Below the pieces are notes generated by a model. The model saw nothing but the letters and a program-made list of their open reading frames with translations, ran no database searches and had not been told where the DNA came from. The translations under genes and the position numbers were made by a program. Below, one piece after another: positions 5,747-6,725 of a DNA stretch of 6,725 bases. The stretch comes from Chloroflexota bacterium (GTDB lineage: Bacteria > Chloroflexota > Dehalococcoidia > GIF9 > UBA5629): NCBI GenBank assembly GCA_016875975.1, contig VGOF01000082.1:1-6725 (forward strand). The letters are read 5' to 3'. How positions within the stretch are numbered: the first letter of the stretch is position 1; each line of letters opens with the position of its first letter.

Positions 5747-6229
5747 GTGGCCGAGATTTCTGCAATGGATCAAGACTACAGGTTGTGGGTATTGCTGCAG
5801 CAAACCAGCGACATCCTGTTTGAGGCTAGGGAGAATGAGCTCAGAGAGGACGGACTCACCGCTATGCATGCTGCAGCCTTGTTGGTGATAAAGGGCATCG
5901 GCGACAAGACTACCCCGGCCCAGATATCCAGATGGATGGTGCGCAAACCTCATTCCATTTCTGGGCTTCTTTCCCGAATGGAGAAGGCTGGGCTCATCAG
6001 GAAGACCAAGGACCTACATAAGAAGAACCTGGTAAGAGTGAGCTTAACTGAGAAGGGGGAGGCAGCCTACAAGCTGGCGATGAAGCGGAAGATGATACAG
6101 AAAATCATGTCATCCTTATCCGCGGAGCAGCGGAAGCAGTTGAACAGCGCCCTGGAAATCCTGAGGACTAAGGGTCTTAAGGAAATGGGAATAGACCCGA
6201 AGAAACTGCCTTTCCAGTCGTTTGCTTAG
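5747..6229 (+). CDS. MarR-family winged-helix transcriptional regulator
   Basis: A 160-residue protein. An N-terminal dimerisation helix (DQDYRLWVLLQQTSDILFEAREN, 8-30) is followed by a winged-helix DNA-binding domain. The helix-turn-helix is around TPAQISRWMVRKPHSISGLLSRMEKAGLI (56-84), and the wing (TKDLHKKNLVRVSLTEKG, 87-104) has the MarR-type N-L-V-R-V-x-L-T-x-K-G ending. A C-terminal helical segment (SAEQRKQLNSALEILR, 125-140) completes the dimer interface. Length is typical. The start is GTG behind a strong Shine-Dalgarno. It has its own promoter and a leader of about 84 nt with an inverted repeat. The MarR family usually represses its own gene and a neighbouring gene in response to a small molecule, but no efflux or detoxification gene is in view. 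The downstream dinB appears to have its own promoter, so the target and ligand are unknown. Confidence 0.9.
   Translation: MAEISAMDQDYRLWVLLQQTSDILFEARENELREDGLTAMHAAALLVIKGIGDKTTPAQISRWMVRKPHSISGLLSRMEKAGLIRKTKDLHKKNLVRVSLTEKGEAAYKLAMKRKMIQKIMSSLSAEQRKQLNSALEILRTKGLKEMGIDPKKLPFQSFA
5792..5803. promoter_or_regulatory. Perfect palindrome resembling a MarR operator core
   Basis: TTGCTGCAGCAA, a 12-bp perfect palindrome 45 bp inside the regulator gene (codons for L-L-Q-Q). The TTGC-N4-GCAA form matches the core of E. coli marO sites. It may instead be a by-product of codon choice. Confidence 0.35.
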
Positions 6230-6267
6230 GTACTCATACTCTGGCTGAACTGCTTAACCCGCAATGC

Positions 6268-6295
6268 CGGGCTTTCCTTATGTGCCCGTGTTTTT
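6268..6295 (+). terminator. Possible intrinsic terminator after the MarR-family gene
   Basis: CGGGC (6268-6272) pairs with GCCCG (6284-6288) across an 11-nt loop, followed by TGTTTTT. The stem is only five pairs but all G-C. A competing hairpin, CCCG (6258-6261) with CGGG (6268-6271), shares the left arm. The T-run merges into the -35 of the dinB promoter. Confidence 0.45.
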
Positions 6296-6322
6296 GTCCC
6301 TTTTCTGTGGCTATCCTATAAT
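6294..6322 (+). promoter_or_regulatory. Sigma-70 promoter of dinB with a very short leader
   Basis: -35 TTGTCC (6294-6299, 4 of 6), a 17-nt spacer and a perfect -10 TATAAT (6317-6322), then 12 nt to the ATG. The start near 6329 leaves about 6 nt of leader without a Shine-Dalgarno. No LexA-type palindrome was recognised. Confidence 0.65.
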
Positions 6323-6334
6323 CATCTTTGAACC

Positions 6335-6725
6335 ATGACCCGCCGCATTTTGCACATCGACCTGGATGCTTTTTTTGTTTCTGTGGAGCAGGTACTTGCT
6401 CCGGAGCTGGCGGGCAAGCCGGTGATAGTTGGTGGGAGGCCTGAGCGACGTGGGGTGGTTGCCTCTGCCTCCTACGAAGCGCGTGCTTATGGTGTCAGAG
6501 CCGCTATGCCACTGGCCCAAGCTTATCGTCTCTGTCCACAGGCTATCTTCCTTCAGGGCGATTTCAGGAAATATCGGGACTTTTCGGCCAGGTTCATGGA
6601 TATCCTGGCGGATTTTTCACCATCGTTGGAGCCGGGTGGGCTTGATGAGGCTTATCTCGATGTGACTGGTTGCGATATCTTCGGCACACCGTTCCAGATT
6701 GCGAAGAAGATAAAGGAAAGGGTCA
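6335..6725 (+). CDS. dinB: DNA polymerase IV (Y-family), 3' end missing
   Basis: The first 130 residues of a Y-family translesion polymerase that runs off the right edge. MTRRILHIDLDAFFVSVEQ gives the first catalytic motif: D9 is the metal ligand, and F14 of DAFF is in the steric-gate position that excludes ribonucleotides. KPVIVGG (28-34) and VVASASYEARAYGVRAAMPL (41-60) are the conserved finger/palm segments. EPGGLDEAYLDVT (99-111) supplies the second acidic pair, D104 and E105. The residue before LDE is Gly, where E. coli DinB has Ser. The frame is intact to the edge; the little-finger domain is outside the window. A T7 run falls on the A-F-F codons (6370-6376). The ATG lacks a Shine-Dalgarno and follows a perfect -10 by 12 nt. 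The protein would carry out error-prone bypass of DNA lesions; SOS control is not shown by the sequence. Confidence 0.94.
   Translation, partial: MTRRILHIDLDAFFVSVEQVLAPELAGKPVIVGGRPERRGVVASASYEARAYGVRAAMPLAQAYRLCPQAIFLQGDFRKYRDFSARFMDILADFSPSLEPGGLDEAYLDVTGCDIFGTPFQIAKKIKERV

Noticed and set aside
1..6725. Mobile elements, CRISPR arrays, tRNA or rRNA genes.
   Set aside because: No spaced direct repeats, transposase-like frames, terminal inverted repeats or RNA gene signatures were seen on either strand.

Overview
The window looks like an ordinary-composition bacterial chromosome segment (GC near 50% by eye). It has perfect TATAAT-type sigma-70 promoters, mixed ATG/GTG/TTG starts and short intergenic gaps. 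A bacterial PAC2-family protein beside a TldD/TldE pair, together with a DUF951 gene behind a long-type pyrF, points to Chloroflexota, possibly a Dehalococcoidia-like lineage. That placement is inference from gene content and was not tested. There are no mobile elements, RNA genes or CRISPR arrays.

Layout. Positions 1-3111 hold a minus-strand operon read right to left: a strong promoter (3082-3111), tldD (3014-1641, TTG start with a good ribosome binding site), tldE/pmbA (1636-332, GTG start 4 nt after the tldD stop), and a PAC2-family gene (from 328, running off the left edge, 3 nt after the tldE stop). Positions 3123-4463 hold folC, also on the minus strand and upstream of the tldD promoter. 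The 90-bp gap 4464-4553 is a divergent promoter region between folC and pyrF. On the plus strand follow pyrF (4554-5360), a small DUF951 zinc-binding-type gene (5371-5580), a 166-bp non-coding leader, a MarR-family regulator (5747-6229), and the first 130 codons of a dinB-type DNA polymerase IV (6335 to the right edge).

How the parts relate. TldD and TldE form a known heterodimeric metalloprotease, and the tightly coupled PAC2 protein is a plausible but unproven partner. FolC (folate polyglutamylation) and PyrF (last step of UMP synthesis) are housekeeping enzymes. Their divergent promoters are built alike: each has a perfect TATAAT exactly 10 nt before the ATG and no Shine-Dalgarno, so both mRNAs should be leaderless or nearly so. 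dinB shows the same design with a 12-nt gap. tldD and marR instead have real leaders with clear Shine-Dalgarno sites, so the segment mixes two initiation modes.

The most unusual signals are the tldD-tldE-PAC2 operon, the mirrored leaderless promoters, a cluster of AGCTTAT motifs around the pyrF promoter, and a TTGC-N4-GCAA palindrome at the start of the MarR gene that resembles the known E. coli MarR operator core.
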